A DNA stretch of 64,000 nucleotides from Streptomyces sp. HNM0575 (GCF_012726265.1 NZ_JAASAG010000011.1:186001-250000); one strand, 5' to 3'; numbered from the stretch's first letter, positions 1-9,885 are shown. Numbers and translations are program-made. Notes: generated from the sequence alone by a model not told the origin.

Positions 1-414
1 TCGTCACCCACGGACGGGCCGGAACCCCGGGCCCCACGGCCCGGTTCACGGCCCACCACGCGACAACGCTCACTCACGACGGGGCGGCGTCCTGCCGTAC
101 GCCCGTACCGCGCGGGAGCGCGCAGCCGTAAGCCGCGGACACGACGCGGCACTTGCCGCAAGGCACCTGACACCGGGCACCAGGCACCTGACGCAAGACA
201 TCCAGGCACCAGGCACCGGGCACCAGGCATCTGGCACCTGACGTAAGACACCTGACACGGCACATCGGACAAGAACACACCGGACAAGAACACACCGGAC
301 AAGAACACACCGGACGCGGAACGCCGGATGCGGAACAACGGACGCGACGCGGAACACCGGCACCACACAGCGGATCACGGGATCAAGGGATCACCGGACG
401 GGGAGAGGAAGCAC
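1..414. other. Intergenic low-complexity region upstream of ABC exporter
   Basis: No credible gene is visible. The reading frames here translate to simple V/R/C-rich sequence made by DNA repeats. Positions 172-253 hold two imperfect copies of a block containing CACCGGGCACCAGGCA. A perfect 15-bp tandem repeat follows at 266-310. A GGGAGAGGA purine stretch at 401-409 is the ribosome binding site of the downstream ATPase gene. Confidence 0.6.
266..310. repeat. 15-bp tandem repeat, three perfect copies
   Basis: The unit CGGACAAGAACACAC occurs at 266-280, 281-295 and 296-310 without mismatches, then decays. It sits about 100 bp before the ABC ATPase start. Other 15-bp-period repeats occur at 28261-28335 and 37722-37764. 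Confidence 0.9.
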
Positions 415-1428
415 ATGATGAGGACGGCGGCAGCGGACCCCAGGAGCGGGGGCAGCGGGGCGCGTTCGGCCGTCGCGGCCTCCGCCCGGCAGCTGGTCAA
501 GGCCTACGGGCAGGGCGAGACGCGGGTCGTCGCGCTCGACCGTGTCGACGTGGACATCGAGCGCGGAGCGTTCACCGCGATCATGGGGCCCTCGGGTTCC
601 GGCAAGTCGACGCTGATGCACTGCCTCGCGGGTCTGGACTCGGTCACCGAGGGACGCATCAGGGTCGGCGGGCAGGAGATCACCGGTCTGAAGGACAAGA
701 AGCTGACGCGGCTGCGGCGCGACAGGATCGGCTTCATCTTCCAGGCGTTCAATCTGCTGCCCACGCTCGACGCCCTGGAGAACATCACCCTTCCCATGGA
801 CATCGCGGGCCGTAAGCCCGACAAGCAGTGGCTGGAGACGGTCATCGCGACCGTCGGCCTGGAGGGGCGGCTCTCGCACCGGCCCAGCCAGCTCTCCGGC
901 GGCCAGCAGCAACGGGTCGCAGTGGCAAGGGCGTTGGCGTCCCGGCCGGAGATCGTCTTCGCCGACGAGCCGACCGGCAACCTCGACTCCCGTGCGGGTG
1001 CGGAGATGCTGGGCTTCCTGCGCCGCTCCGTCGACGAGCTGGGGCAGACCATCGTGATGGTCACGCACGACCCGGTGGCCGCCGCGTACGCGGACCGTGT
1101 GCTGTACCTCGCGGACGGGCGGATCGTCGACGAGATGCACCGGCCGACGGCCGAGGCCGTACTGGAGAAGATGCTGCGCCTCGCGGAGAGCACGGGGCCG
1201 GGCGCGGATTCGGGCCCGGGTTCGGGAGTGGGTCCGGGCGCCGCTGCGGGCCGGGGCGCGGTCCCGGAGGGCCTCGCCGCGTTCGACGTGCCCGAGGAGC
1301 CCTTCCAGGGCGCCGGCGGTTACGACTCCGGCGGTTACGACTCCCGCGGCTATGACTCTCGCGGCCACGACTCCTTCGACGCGTTCGGCGCGAAGGCCGG
1401 CGACGGCATCGACGGGGGCCGGCCGTGA
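415..1428 (+). CDS. ABC transporter ATP-binding protein, MacB/LolD type
   Basis: This 337-residue protein is the ATPase of a MacB/FtsX-type ABC system. It is expected to be cytoplasmic and to work with the permease encoded directly downstream. Walker A GPSGSGKST lies at about residues 58-66, the signature LSGGQ at 160-164, Walker B with DEPTGNLD at 180-191, and the H-loop His near 218. The ATG at 415 is chosen because GGGAGAGGA precedes it; a longer frame from 328 would start inside repetitive DNA. The C-terminal ~90 residues are an unusual Gly-rich tail ending in four short repeats that each contain Y/HDS, absent from the paralogue at 28394-29185. The stop overlaps the permease GTG by four bases, implying translational coupling. 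The family is certain; the substrate is unknown. Confidence 0.93.
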   Translation: MMRTAAADPRSGGSGARSAVAASARQLVKAYGQGETRVVALDRVDVDIERGAFTAIMGPSGSGKSTLMHCLAGLDSVTEGRIRVGGQEITGLKDKKLTRLRRDRIGFIFQAFNLLPTLDALENITLPMDIAGRKPDKQWLETVIATVGLEGRLSHRPSQLSGGQQQRVAVARALASRPEIVFADEPTGNLDSRAGAEMLGFLRRSVDELGQTIVMVTHDPVAAAYADRVLYLADGRIVDEMHRPTAEAVLEKMLRLAESTGPGADSGPGSGVGPGAAAGRGAVPEGLAAFDVPEEPFQGAGGYDSGGYDSRGYDSRGHDSFDAFGAKAGDGIDGGRP

Positions 1429-4010
1429 CCGTGTTCAAGGCATCCCTGCGCAACTTCTTCGCGCACAAGGGGAGGATGGCGCTCAGCGCCGTCGCCGTGC
1501 TGCTGTCCGTCGCGTTCGTGTGCGGCACGCTCGTCTTCACCGACACGATGAACACCACCTTCGACCGGCTCTTCGCCGCCACGTCGGCCGATGTGACCGT
1601 CGGCCCCAAGAAGGAGAAGGAACAGGCGGGCGGCGCCGGGCAGTCCGCCGCCAGGCCCCGTACGCTGCCGGATTCCGCGCTCGCGAAGGTACGCCGGACC
1701 GAGGGCGCCGAGTCCGCCGAGGGCGTGGTCTCCAGCGAACAGGTCACCGTCGTCGACGGTGACGACAAGAACATCGGCTCCACCACCGGAGCCCCCACCA
1801 TCGCCGCCAACTGGACCTCGAACGCCCACCGGACGATGAAGGTGACCTCGGGCCACGCCCCGCGCGACGGGTCCGAGGTGATGGTCGACGCCGACACGGC
1901 GAAGAAGCGGCACATCCGGATCGGCGACGAGCTGCGGACCGTCGTCGCCACCGGCGACTTCTCCGCGCGGGTCTCCGGCATCGCCACGTTCCAGGTCACC
2001 AATCCCGGTGCGGCGATCGTCTACTTCGACACCGCCACCGCCCAGCGGCAGCTGCTCGGCGGCACCGGCTCGTACACGAACATCTCCGTGACCGCCGAAC
2101 AGGGCGTCACCGACGCCCTGTTGAAGAAGAACGTGGCCGCCTCGCTGGGCGCGGAGAAGTACGAGTACCAGACGCAGAAGGAGGCCGCGGACTCCCAGCG
2201 CGAGGAGATCGGCTCCTTCCTGGACGTGATGAAGTACGCGCTGCTCGGCTTCGCCGGGATCGCCCTGCTCGTGGGCGTCTTCCTCATCGTCAACACGTTC
2301 TCCATGCTGGTCGCGCAGCGCACCCGCGAGATCGGCCTGATGCGGGCCGTCGGATCGAGCCGCCGGCAGGTCAACAGGTCGGTGCTGATCGAGGCGTTGC
2401 TGCTGGGCGTCGTCGGTTCCGTGCTGGGTGTGGGCGCCGGAGTGGGCCTCGCCGTGGGGCTGATGAAGCTCATGGGCGCGGTCGGGATGAACCTCAGCAC
2501 CTCCGAGCTGACGCTGGCGTGGACCACGCCCGTCACCGGAGTCGCGCTGGGCGTCCTCGTCACGCTGCTCGCCGCCTATCTGCCGGCCCGCCGCGCGGGC
2601 CGGGTCTCGCCGATGGCGGCGCTGCGGGACGCGGGCACCCCCGCAGACGGCAGGGCCGGTGCCGTACGCACGGTGCTGGGAGTGCTGCTCACGGGCGGCG
2701 GCGGAGCCGGTCTGTACGCGGCGACGCAGGCGGAGAAGGCCGCGCAGGGGTCGATGTATCTGGGGGCGGGAGTGGTCCTCACCCTCGTCGGCTTCATCGT
2801 CGTCGGACCGGTGCTCGCCGGTGCCCTCGTGCGGGTGCTGTCCGTGGTGACGCTCAGGCCGTTCGGCGGGCGCGTCGGGCGGCTCGCCGAGCGGAACGCG
2901 CTGCGCAATCCGCGCCGTACGGGCGCGACGGCCGCGGCACTCATGATCGGGCTGGCGCTCGTCGCGTCGCTGTCGGTCGTCGGATCGTCGATGGTGGCGT
3001 CGGCCACGCAGGAACTCGACCGCTCGGTGGGCGCCGACTTCATCATCCAGTCCGGCAACGGGCAGCCGATCACGCCCGCGGTGGAGAAGAAGCTCAAGGC
3101 GTCGAAGTCGCTGGAGACCGTGACCTCTTACAAGATGGTCCCCGCCCGTATCACCACGCCGGACGGCAAGGCGGGCGGCGAGCGGCTCTCCGCGACCGAC
3201 CCCTCCTACATGAAGGACCTGCGGCGCGAGGTGAAGTCCGGCGATCTGTCCGCTGCATACGGCCGTGACGCGATGTCCGTCGGCGCCGCCTACGCCAAGG
3301 AGCACGGCATCAGGACGGGCGACGAGCTGAAGGTCGCCTTCGCGGGCGGCCGTACGGCGAAGCTCACGGTGGCGGCGGTCACCAAGGAGGAGACGAGCGT
3401 CGACAAGGGGGCGATGTACACGGACCTCGCCACCGCGCGCCGCTACATCCCGAAGGCCCAACTGCCTCCCACCGTCATGATGTTCGGATCCGCCGGGGAC
3501 GGCAGGGAGGACGCCGCGTACTCGGCGCTGAAGAAGCAGCTCAAGCCCTACCCGCAGTACCAGGTGCGCGACCAGGCCGACTTCAAGGAGACCCTTCAGA
3601 AGCAGGTCGGGCAGATGCTCAACATGGTGTACGGGCTGCTGGCGCTCGCGATCGTCGTCGCCGTGCTGGGTGTCGTGAACACCCTCGCGCTGTCCGTCGT
3701 TGAACGCACCCGGGAGATCGGCCTGATGCGGGCCATCGGCCTGGCGCGGCGGCAGCTGCGGCGCATGATCCGGCTGGAGTCCGTCGTCATCGCGCTCTTC
3801 GGCGCCATGCTCGGGCTGGGCCTGGGGATGTGCTGGGGCGCGGCGGCGCAGAAGCTGCTGGCGCTGGAGGGCCTGAACGTGCTGGAGATCCCGTGGCCCA
3901 CGATCGGCGCGGTCTTCGCGGGCTCCGCCCTGGTGGGCCTGGTGGCGGCGCTGGTGCCGGCGTTCCGGGCGGGACGGATGAACGTGCTGGCGGCGATCGC
4001 CACGGAGTGA
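1425..4010 (+). CDS. ABC transporter permease, FtsX-like (two FtsX domains)
   Basis: This 861-residue membrane protein partners the preceding ATPase. An N-terminal transmembrane helix lies around residues 15-38. It is followed by an extracytoplasmic MacB-type periplasmic-core region, then three helices of the first FtsX domain (about 280-400), a second extracytoplasmic section and a second FtsX domain near the C-terminus. Both FtsX domains carry the typical REIGLMRAVG / REIGLMRAIG segment after a helix. Translation starts at GTG 1425, which overlaps the ATPase stop. Such duplicated-FtsX permeases in actinomycetes are usually exporters or mechanotransmission complexes; no substrate can be inferred. 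A strong hairpin follows the stop. Confidence 0.93.
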   Translation: MTVFKASLRNFFAHKGRMALSAVAVLLSVAFVCGTLVFTDTMNTTFDRLFAATSADVTVGPKKEKEQAGGAGQSAARPRTLPDSALAKVRRTEGAESAEGVVSSEQVTVVDGDDKNIGSTTGAPTIAANWTSNAHRTMKVTSGHAPRDGSEVMVDADTAKKRHIRIGDELRTVVATGDFSARVSGIATFQVTNPGAAIVYFDTATAQRQLLGGTGSYTNISVTAEQGVTDALLKKNVAASLGAEKYEYQTQKEAADSQREEIGSFLDVMKYALLGFAGIALLVGVFLIVNTFSMLVAQRTREIGLMRAVGSSRRQVNRSVLIEALLLGVVGSVLGVGAGVGLAVGLMKLMGAVGMNLSTSELTLAWTTPVTGVALGVLVTLLAAYLPARRAGRVSPMAALRDAGTPADGRAGAVRTVLGVLLTGGGGAGLYAATQAEKAAQGSMYLGAGVVLTLVGFIVVGPVLAGALVRVLSVVTLRPFGGRVGRLAERNALRNPRRTGATAAALMIGLALVASLSVVGSSMVASATQELDRSVGADFIIQSGNGQPITPAVEKKLKASKSLETVTSYKMVPARITTPDGKAGGERLSATDPSYMKDLRREVKSGDLSAAYGRDAMSVGAAYAKEHGIRTGDELKVAFAGGRTAKLTVAAVTKEETSVDKGAMYTDLATARRYIPKAQLPPTVMMFGSAGDGREDAAYSALKKQLKPYPQYQVRDQADFKETLQKQVGQMLNMVYGLLALAIVVAVLGVVNTLALSVVERTREIGLMRAIGLARRQLRRMIRLESVVIALFGAMLGLGLGMCWGAAAQKLLALEGLNVLEIPWPTIGAVFAGSALVGLVAALVPAFRAGRMNVLAAIATE

Positions 4011-4024
4011 CGGAGGAGGGACCG

Positions 4025-4062
4025 GCGGGTCCCGTCCGGGCCGCGGCCCGGACGGGACCCGC
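4025..4062. terminator. Bidirectional terminator hairpin
   Basis: Arms 4025-4042 and 4045-4062 are perfectly complementary over 18 bp with a two-base centre. The hairpin lies between the convergent ends of the ABC permease (stop 4010) and the Uma2 gene (stop 4077), so it can end transcription from both sides. No U-tract is present, as is common in Streptomyces. Confidence 0.85.
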
Positions 4063-4076
4063 GGCCGGAGGGCTGA

Positions 4077-4661
4077 TCAGTCGGCGAAGATCGCCCGCAG
4101 ATCGAGCTCCACGGGGAAGGGGTGCCGGGTGATCAGGCGGCCTTCGTGGCTGGCTCCGCCGGGCGCCGGCGCGTAGACACCGGTGTCCTTGTCGAGGTGG
4201 AACTCGTGGACCACCGGGAATTCGTCCGCCCCGCGTTCGACCCGCCAGAAGAACTGAACCCCTGCCTCCGCGTACATCGCGGGCTTCCTGAACCGGTCAT
4301 CGGTGCGTGAGCCGTGCGAGACGACCTCGACGACGAGGGCCACCGACTCGATCGGTACGCATTCCTGCGAGAAGAAGTCCAGCCCCGTGCGGTCGAAGAC
4401 CACCACGTCGGGCTTGGGCGGGTTGTGCTCGTCCACCAGCACGCACCGCTCGGCGTTCACGGCGTACGGAGATTCACGGGCGCCTCGCAAGGCGAAGTAC
4501 AGCTCGTCGCGCACTGTGTCGTGCCACTGACTCGTCATCCCCCGGACCACGATCGCCCCATCCACCAGTTCCCAGTCGAACGGCAGGTCCAGGTCCTTGA
4601 CCTGCTCGTACGTCCAGCCCTGGGAGGGCGGGTGCATCCAGTCGATCGGCTCGGCGGTCAT
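4077..4661 (-). CDS. Uma2 family protein (PD-(D/E)XK endonuclease-like)
   Basis: The 194-residue product has the layout of Uma2 proteins, a PD-(D/E)XK nuclease-fold family very abundant in Streptomyces, of unknown physiological role. Visible features are an N-terminal DLPFDWELVDGAIVV strand region, a central PKPDVVVFD segment with the family aspartate, and VALVVEVVSHGS followed by DDRFRKPAMYAEAGV, which supplies the Glu and Lys of the nuclease core. The ATG at 4661 is selected because GGGAGGTGG lies just upstream; the same frame runs open to 5048 but that part is not family-like. It is monocistronic and divergent from mfd. It is not evidently part of a restriction system. Confidence 0.85.
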   Translation of the reverse strand: MTAEPIDWMHPPSQGWTYEQVKDLDLPFDWELVDGAIVVRGMTSQWHDTVRDELYFALRGARESPYAVNAERCVLVDEHNPPKPDVVVFDRTGLDFFSQECVPIESVALVVEVVSHGSRTDDRFRKPAMYAEAGVQFFWRVERGADEFPVVHEFHLDKDTGVYAPAPGGASHEGRLITRHPFPVELDLRAIFAD

Positions 4662-5037
4662 GGCCACCTCCCTCGTTCTCACTTTTCCGGCATCAAGGTT
4701 ATTCGGTGCGCCTTCCGGGAGAATCGGTTCAGCCGGCGCATCGGGGAGTTCTTCGGGCAGATCTCCCGGGTCGGCAGGGGGGCGGCGGCAGCCCGGTCCG
4801 CCGGATCCATCCGGGCCACGTCCCCGCGGACGGTCCGGTCCCGGTGAGTCCTTGGCCATGGCCGACCTTTCGAAGCCGATCGTGAGCAGCCGTGCGCTGG
4901 GCCCGAGCCTAGCCCGGCGTCCTCGTACCGGCACGGGCCGCCTGCGGGCCGCCGTAGGCTTGGAAACCCCCGGACGTGCGCGCAGCGCCGTTTCGGGGCG
5001 TTCGCGTTGCCCACCTCCGGACGGGAAGCCACCCCAG
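4662..5037. other. Divergent intergenic region between Uma2 gene and mfd
   Basis: No gene is supported. The frames crossing it are extensions of the two flanking genes without family similarity. A TAGGCT hexamer near 4964 is a plausible -10 element for mfd, giving a leader of about 65 bases. Confidence 0.5.
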
Positions 5038-8000
5038 ATGAGTCTCACCGGACTGCTCGACGCCGTCGCGCGCGACCCCGCGCTTCAGGAGGCGGCCGAG
5101 GCCGCCGCCGACGGCAACCGGCACCATGTCGACCTGGTCGGCCCGTCCGCCGCCAGGCCCTTCGCGGTGGCGGAGCTCGCGCGCTCCGCCGGGCGCCCGG
5201 TGCTCGCCGTGACCGCCACGGGCCGCGAGGCGGAGGACCTGACGGAGACGCTGCGCTCGCTGCTGCCGCCCGAGGGCGTCGTGGAGTACCCGTCGTGGGA
5301 GACGCTGCCGCACGAGCGGCTCTCGCCACGTTCCGACACCGTCGGCCGCCGCCTCGCCGTGCTGCGCCGCCTCGCGCACCCCGCGGAGGAGGGCGACGCG
5401 GGCACCGGCCCCGTGAGCGTCGTCGTCGCGCCCGTGCGCTCGGTGCTCCAGCCGCAGGTCAAGGGCCTCGGCGATCTGGAGCCGGTCGCGCTGCGGCAGG
5501 GGCAGACCACGGACATGGACGAGGTCGTGGACGCGCTGGCGGCAGCGGCGTACGCGCGGGTCGAACTGGTCGAGAAGCGCGGCGAGTTCGCCGTGCGCGG
5601 CGGCATCCTCGACGTCTTCCCGCCGACCGAGGAGCACCCGCTGCGCGTGGAGTTCTGGGGCGACGAGATCGAGGAGATCCGCTACTTCCGGGTCGCCGAC
5701 CAGCGCTCCCTGGAGGCCGCCGAGCACGGGCTGTGGGCCCCTCCGTGCCGCGAGCTGCTGCTGACGGACGACGTGCGGCGGCGGGCCGCGGCCCTCGCCG
5801 AGGAGCACCCAGGGCTGGGCGAGCTGCTCGGGAAGATCGCCGAGGGCATCGCCGTCGAGGGCATGGAGTCGCTGGCGCCCGTACTCGCCGACGACATGGA
5901 GCTGCTGCTCGACGTGATGCCCAAGGGCACGATGGCCCTGGTGTGCGACCCGGAGCGGGTGCGCAGGCGGGCGGCGGACCTGGTCGCCACGTCCCAGGAG
6001 TTCCTCCAGGCGTCGTGGGGCGCCACCGCCATGTCCGAGAGCGGGGAGGCGCCCGTCGACCTCGGCGCGGCCTCGCTGTGGGGCATCGCGGACCTGCGCG
6101 AGCGGGCCCGCGAGCTGGGCATGATGTGGTGGTCGGTCAGCCCCTTCAGCCCCGGTGCCGCTTCCGGCGGCGGCCTCTCCGGCGAGGACGGCGGCTACGG
6201 GGAGGCGGCGTACGAGGAGGACATCGCCGAGGGCGCCGACGTGCTGCGGCTCGGCATGCACGCCCCCGAGAGCTACCGCGGGGACACCGCCCGCGCCCTC
6301 GCCGACACCAAGGAGTGGCTGTCGGCGGGCTGGCGCTGCGTGTACGTCACGGAGGCGCACGGCCCCGCCGTCCGTACCGTCGAGGTGCTCAGCGGCGAGG
6401 GCATCGCCGCCCGTCAGGAGAGCGAGCTGGGCGAGATCGCCCCGTCCGTGGTGCACGTGGCGCGCGGCTGCCTCGACAACGGCTTCGTCGCACCGGAGCT
6501 GAAGCTCGCCGTCCTCACCGAGACCGACCTGTCGGGGCAGCGGGCCGCGGGCCGGGAGGCCGCCCGCATGCCGGCGCGGCGGCGCAAGCAGATCGACCCG
6601 CTCAGCCTCGTGCCCGGCGACTACATCGTCCACGAGCAGCACGGCGTGGGCCGCTATGTCGAGATGGTCCAGCGCACCGTGCAGGGCGCCACCCGCGAGT
6701 ATCTGCTCGTGGAGTACGCGCCGGCCAAGCGCGGCCAGCCCGGCGACCGGCTGTTCGTGCCCACGGACCAGCTGGAGCAGGTCACCAAGTACGTCGGCGG
6801 GGAGCAGCCGTCGCTGCACCGCCTCGGCGGCGCCGACTGGACGAAGACCAAGGCGCGCGCGAAGAAGGCCGTCAAGGAGATCGCCGCCGACCTGATCAAG
6901 CTGTACTCGGCCCGCATGGCCGCGCCCGGCTACGCCTTCGGCCAGGACTCGCCCTGGCAGCGGGAGCTGGAGGACGCCTTTCCGTACGCGGAGACCCCGG
7001 ACCAGCTGACCACCATCGGCGAGGTCAAGGAGGACATGGAGAAGTCCGTCCCGATGGACCGCCTCATCTGCGGCGACGTCGGCTACGGCAAGACGGAGAT
7101 CGCGGTGCGTGCGGCCTTCAAGGCCGTGCAGGACGGCAAGCAGGTCGCCGTCCTCGTTCCGACGACGCTCCTCGTCCAGCAGCACTTCTCCACCTTCACC
7201 GAGCGCTACGGGCAGTTCCCCGTCAACGTACGGGCCCTGTCGCGCTTCCAGACCGAGTCCGAGGCGCGCGCGGTCGTCGAGGGCCTGCGGGAGGGCACGG
7301 TCGACGTCGTCATCGGCACGCACCGGCTCTTCTCCTCCGACACCAAGTTCAAGGACCTGGGGCTGCTCATCGTCGACGAGGAGCAGCGCTTCGGCGTCGA
7401 GCACAAGGAGCAGCTGAAGAAGCTGCGGGCCAACGTCGACGTGCTCAGCATGTCCGCCACCCCCATCCCCCGCACCCTGGAGATGGCCGTCACCGGCATC
7501 CGCGAGATGTCGACGATCACCACGCCGCCCGAGGAGCGGCACCCGGTGCTGACCTTCGTCGGTCCGTACGAGGAGAAGCAGATCGGCGCCGCGGTCAGGC
7601 GTGAACTGCTGCGCGACGGCCAGGTCTTCTACATCCACAACCGGGTGGAGTCCATCGAGCGTGCCGCGGCGCGGCTGCGGCAGACCGTGCCGGAGGCCCG
7701 TATCGCCACGGCGCACGGGCAGATGTCGGAGCAGGCCCTGGAGCAGGTGGTGGTGGACTTCTGGGAGAAGAAGTCCGACGTGCTGGTCGCGACGACCATC
7801 GTCGAGAACGGCATCGACATCTCCAACGCCAACACCCTCATCGTCGAGCGCGGCGACAACTTCGGCCTCTCGCAGCTGCATCAGCTGCGCGGCCGCGTCG
7901 GGCGCGGCCGCGAGCGCGGCTACGCCTACTTCCTCTACCCGCCGGAGAAGCCGCTCACGGAGACCGCGCACGAGCGGCTGGCGACCATCGCGCAGCACAC

Positions 8001-8646
8001 CGAGATGGGCGCGGGCATGTACGTCGCGATGAAGGACCTGGAGATCCGCGGCGCGGGCAACCTCCTCGGCGGCGAGCAGTCCGGGCACATCGCGGGCGTC
8101 GGCTTCGACCTGTACGTACGGATGGTCGGCGAGGCCGTCGCCGACTACCGCAACGCACTGGAGCAGGGCGGCGAGGCCGAGGAGCCGCCGCTGGAGGTCA
8201 AGATCGAGCTGCCCGTCGACGCACATGTGCCGCACGACTACGCGCCGGGCGAGCGGCTGCGCCTCCAGGCGTACCGGGCCATCGCGTCCGCCGACTCCGA
8301 GGAGGACATCACGGCCGTACGGGAGGAACTGGCCGACCGCTACGGGCCGTTGCCGGAGCCCGTGGAGAATCTGCTGCTCGTCGCGGGACTGCGGATGCTC
8401 GCCCGCTCGTGCGGCGTCACGGACATCACGCTTCAGGGCAACAACGTGCGCTTCAGCCCGGTCGAGCTGCGCGAGTCGCAGGAGCTGCGGCTCAAGCGGC
8501 TCCACCCCCGCTCGGTGATCAAGCAGGCGGCGCGGCAGGTGCTGGTGCCGCGCCCCAAGGCGGGCGGCATCGGCGGCAAGCCGGTCGTGGGGCGCGAACT
8601 GCTCGCGTGGGTGGGGGAGTTCCTCACCGGCGTCGTGGCTTCCTGA
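5038..8646 (+). CDS. mfd: Transcription-repair coupling factor Mfd
   Basis: This 1202-residue protein removes RNA polymerase stalled at DNA lesions and recruits the UvrABC excision nuclease. In order it shows a UvrB-like N-terminal region, the RNA-polymerase-interaction domain beginning near residue 520 (segment YIVHEQHGVGRYV), and the RecG-like translocase with Walker A GDVGYGKT at 679-686 and DEEQ box at 780-783. Further helicase motifs include SATPIPRTLEM and QLRGRVGRG, followed by the C-terminal TRCF domain. Length matches the family (about 1150-1200). The ATG at 5038 begins the usual MSLTGLLDAVARDP N-terminus; the frame stays open to 4597 but that extension is not conserved-looking. It is apparently transcribed alone. 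Confidence 0.97.
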   Translation: MSLTGLLDAVARDPALQEAAEAAADGNRHHVDLVGPSAARPFAVAELARSAGRPVLAVTATGREAEDLTETLRSLLPPEGVVEYPSWETLPHERLSPRSDTVGRRLAVLRRLAHPAEEGDAGTGPVSVVVAPVRSVLQPQVKGLGDLEPVALRQGQTTDMDEVVDALAAAAYARVELVEKRGEFAVRGGILDVFPPTEEHPLRVEFWGDEIEEIRYFRVADQRSLEAAEHGLWAPPCRELLLTDDVRRRAAALAEEHPGLGELLGKIAEGIAVEGMESLAPVLADDMELLLDVMPKGTMALVCDPERVRRRAADLVATSQEFLQASWGATAMSESGEAPVDLGAASLWGIADLRERARELGMMWWSVSPFSPGAASGGGLSGEDGGYGEAAYEEDIAEGADVLRLGMHAPESYRGDTARALADTKEWLSAGWRCVYVTEAHGPAVRTVEVLSGEGIAARQESELGEIAPSVVHVARGCLDNGFVAPELKLAVLTETDLSGQRAAGREAARMPARRRKQIDPLSLVPGDYIVHEQHGVGRYVEMVQRTVQGATREYLLVEYAPAKRGQPGDRLFVPTDQLEQVTKYVGGEQPSLHRLGGADWTKTKARAKKAVKEIAADLIKLYSARMAAPGYAFGQDSPWQRELEDAFPYAETPDQLTTIGEVKEDMEKSVPMDRLICGDVGYGKTEIAVRAAFKAVQDGKQVAVLVPTTLLVQQHFSTFTERYGQFPVNVRALSRFQTESEARAVVEGLREGTVDVVIGTHRLFSSDTKFKDLGLLIVDEEQRFGVEHKEQLKKLRANVDVLSMSATPIPRTLEMAVTGIREMSTITTPPEERHPVLTFVGPYEEKQIGAAVRRELLRDGQVFYIHNRVESIERAAARLRQTVPEARIATAHGQMSEQALEQVVVDFWEKKSDVLVATTIVENGIDISNANTLIVERGDNFGLSQLHQLRGRVGRGRERGYAYFLYPPEKPLTETAHERLATIAQHTEMGAGMYVAMKDLEIRGAGNLLGGEQSGHIAGVGFDLYVRMVGEAVADYRNALEQGGEAEEPPLEVKIELPVDAHVPHDYAPGERLRLQAYRAIASADSEEDITAVREELADRYGPLPEPVENLLLVAGLRMLARSCGVTDITLQGNNVRFSPVELRESQELRLKRLHPRSVIKQAARQVLVPRPKAGGIGGKPVVGRELLAWVGEFLTGVVAS

Positions 8647-8754
8647 GGGGTGGGGGCCGGTGCGCTCCACCTCTGCCCCGCGCCGCGCTGCCGGGTGCCA
8701 CGCCGCCGCCTCAGGGCCTGTGCGTAACCGGGTCCCGTCCGGCCGCCGCGTCCG

Positions 8755-9885
8755 TCACAGGTCAGGGCCCGTGCGGCACCGTGCGCCGGCCTGCTCGCCG
8801 GGCCTCGCGCCGGGCGTTGCGGCGGGTCTCGCGGCGGGCGCGGGCTCAGCCTCCAACGCCGGTTCGCCGCCGGGGCGTTGGCGCTGCGCGGGCTCGGGCG
8901 GCCGTGCCGCCGTGGTGCCGGGGGCCGGGACCTCCGCGGCCGGTTCAGGCGCGTACAGCCACGGCAGGCGCGGCTGCACCACCGGCCTCGTCAACCGCCG
9001 TACCCACGGCGACGCCAGCGCCGCCGCCAGCGCGCAGCCCAGTGCGAGCACGGCTGCCTGTTCCCGCCACGGGCCCACCCACCGCAGGTCGCCGAAGCGG
9101 AAGAAGACGCGCAGGACGAGAGGGTGGAGCAGGTAGATGTAGAGGCCGCCCATGCCCAGGTACGTCACGACGGGCAGCCTCCGCTTCGGCACCAGCCGGA
9201 TGAAGCTGAGCGCGATCGCCATCCCGCACAGCAGCACCGTGCCGCGCAGGCCCCACGCCCACGCCGGGTTGAACGACACCGTCTCCCCGTACGGCGCGTG
9301 CATGGCCAGCCAGCCCGTGTCGATGTCGTTCCGGAGGAACCAGCACGCGACGGCCGTGACCGCCAGCACACCGGCGGCCGCCTCCCGGCTCCAGACGGCG
9401 TGCAGGAACTGGTCCGCCGGCCCCCTGCGCAGCTCCCAGCCGAGGAGGAAGAAGGGGAGGAAGGCGACCGTCCGGGAGGCCGAGAAGGTGTGGGTGAAGC
9501 CGTCGAGGTATCCGACGGCGAGCGCGGCCGCCAGCGCGGTCGGCAACGGGTAGCGCAGCACCGCCAGGTACGGCAGCAGCATCCGCCAGACGAACAGCGA
9601 CAGCAGGAACCACAGGCCCCAGGCGGGTTCGGCGGTGAAGAACTTCCACTGCCCGTACAGCAGCCGGATCTGCGCCGTGTGCAGCAGCGCGATCAACAGG
9701 TAAGGGGCCAGCACCGATTCGGTGAGCCGCCGCACCTCACGGTGCCCCAACGGCCCGGCGCTGCTGAAGTAGCCCGCCAGGATGACGAACACGGGCACGC
9801 GCATCGCCCAGCTCGTGACGTAGAACCAGCGCAACCCCTCGATGTGGCCGAGCGGTTCGATCAGGTGCCCGTTGAGGACGAGCAC
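8755..9885 (-). CDS. Acyltransferase family 3 / fucose 4-O-acetylase-like membrane protein
   Basis: The product is a polytopic membrane protein with about ten predicted helices, of the type that transfers acyl groups to cell-envelope or secreted carbohydrates. The GTG at 9885 gives 376 residues beginning at VLVLNGHLIEPL. The conserved family N-terminus continues in frame upstream: codons 9886-9927 read RDPHWDNIRCLSG. No ATG, GTG or TTG occurs in this frame before a stop at 10072-10074. The true start is therefore probably near 10038, where AACGGGAAGGGG precedes GTC codons, implying a rare start codon or a sequence error. The C-terminal ~65 residues are Ala/Pro/Glu-rich and probably disordered. 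The gene faces mfd. Family call is good, start uncertain. Confidence 0.8.
   Translation of the reverse strand: MLVLNGHLIEPLGHIEGLRWFYVTSWAMRVPVFVILAGYFSSAGPLGHREVRRLTESVLAPYLLIALLHTAQIRLLYGQWKFFTAEPAWGLWFLLSLFVWRMLLPYLAVLRYPLPTALAAALAVGYLDGFTHTFSASRTVAFLPFFLLGWELRRGPADQFLHAVWSREAAAGVLAVTAVACWFLRNDIDTGWLAMHAPYGETVSFNPAWAWGLRGTVLLCGMAIALSFIRLVPKRRLPVVTYLGMGGLYIYLLHPLVLRVFFRFGDLRWVGPWREQAAVLALGCALAAALASPWVRRLTRPVVQPRLPWLYAPEPAAEVPAPGTTAARPPEPAQRQRPGGEPALEAEPAPAARPAATPGARPGEQAGARCRTGPDL

Noticed and set aside
70..378. Minus-strand frame of about 100 codons at the window start
   Set aside because: The translation is repeated VRCVL-type sequence produced by DNA repeats; no start signal.
4909..8670. 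Very long open frame on the minus strand opposite mfd
   Set aside because: It is a mirror of mfd codon bias in GC-rich DNA, rich in H/R/G/A with no domain features.
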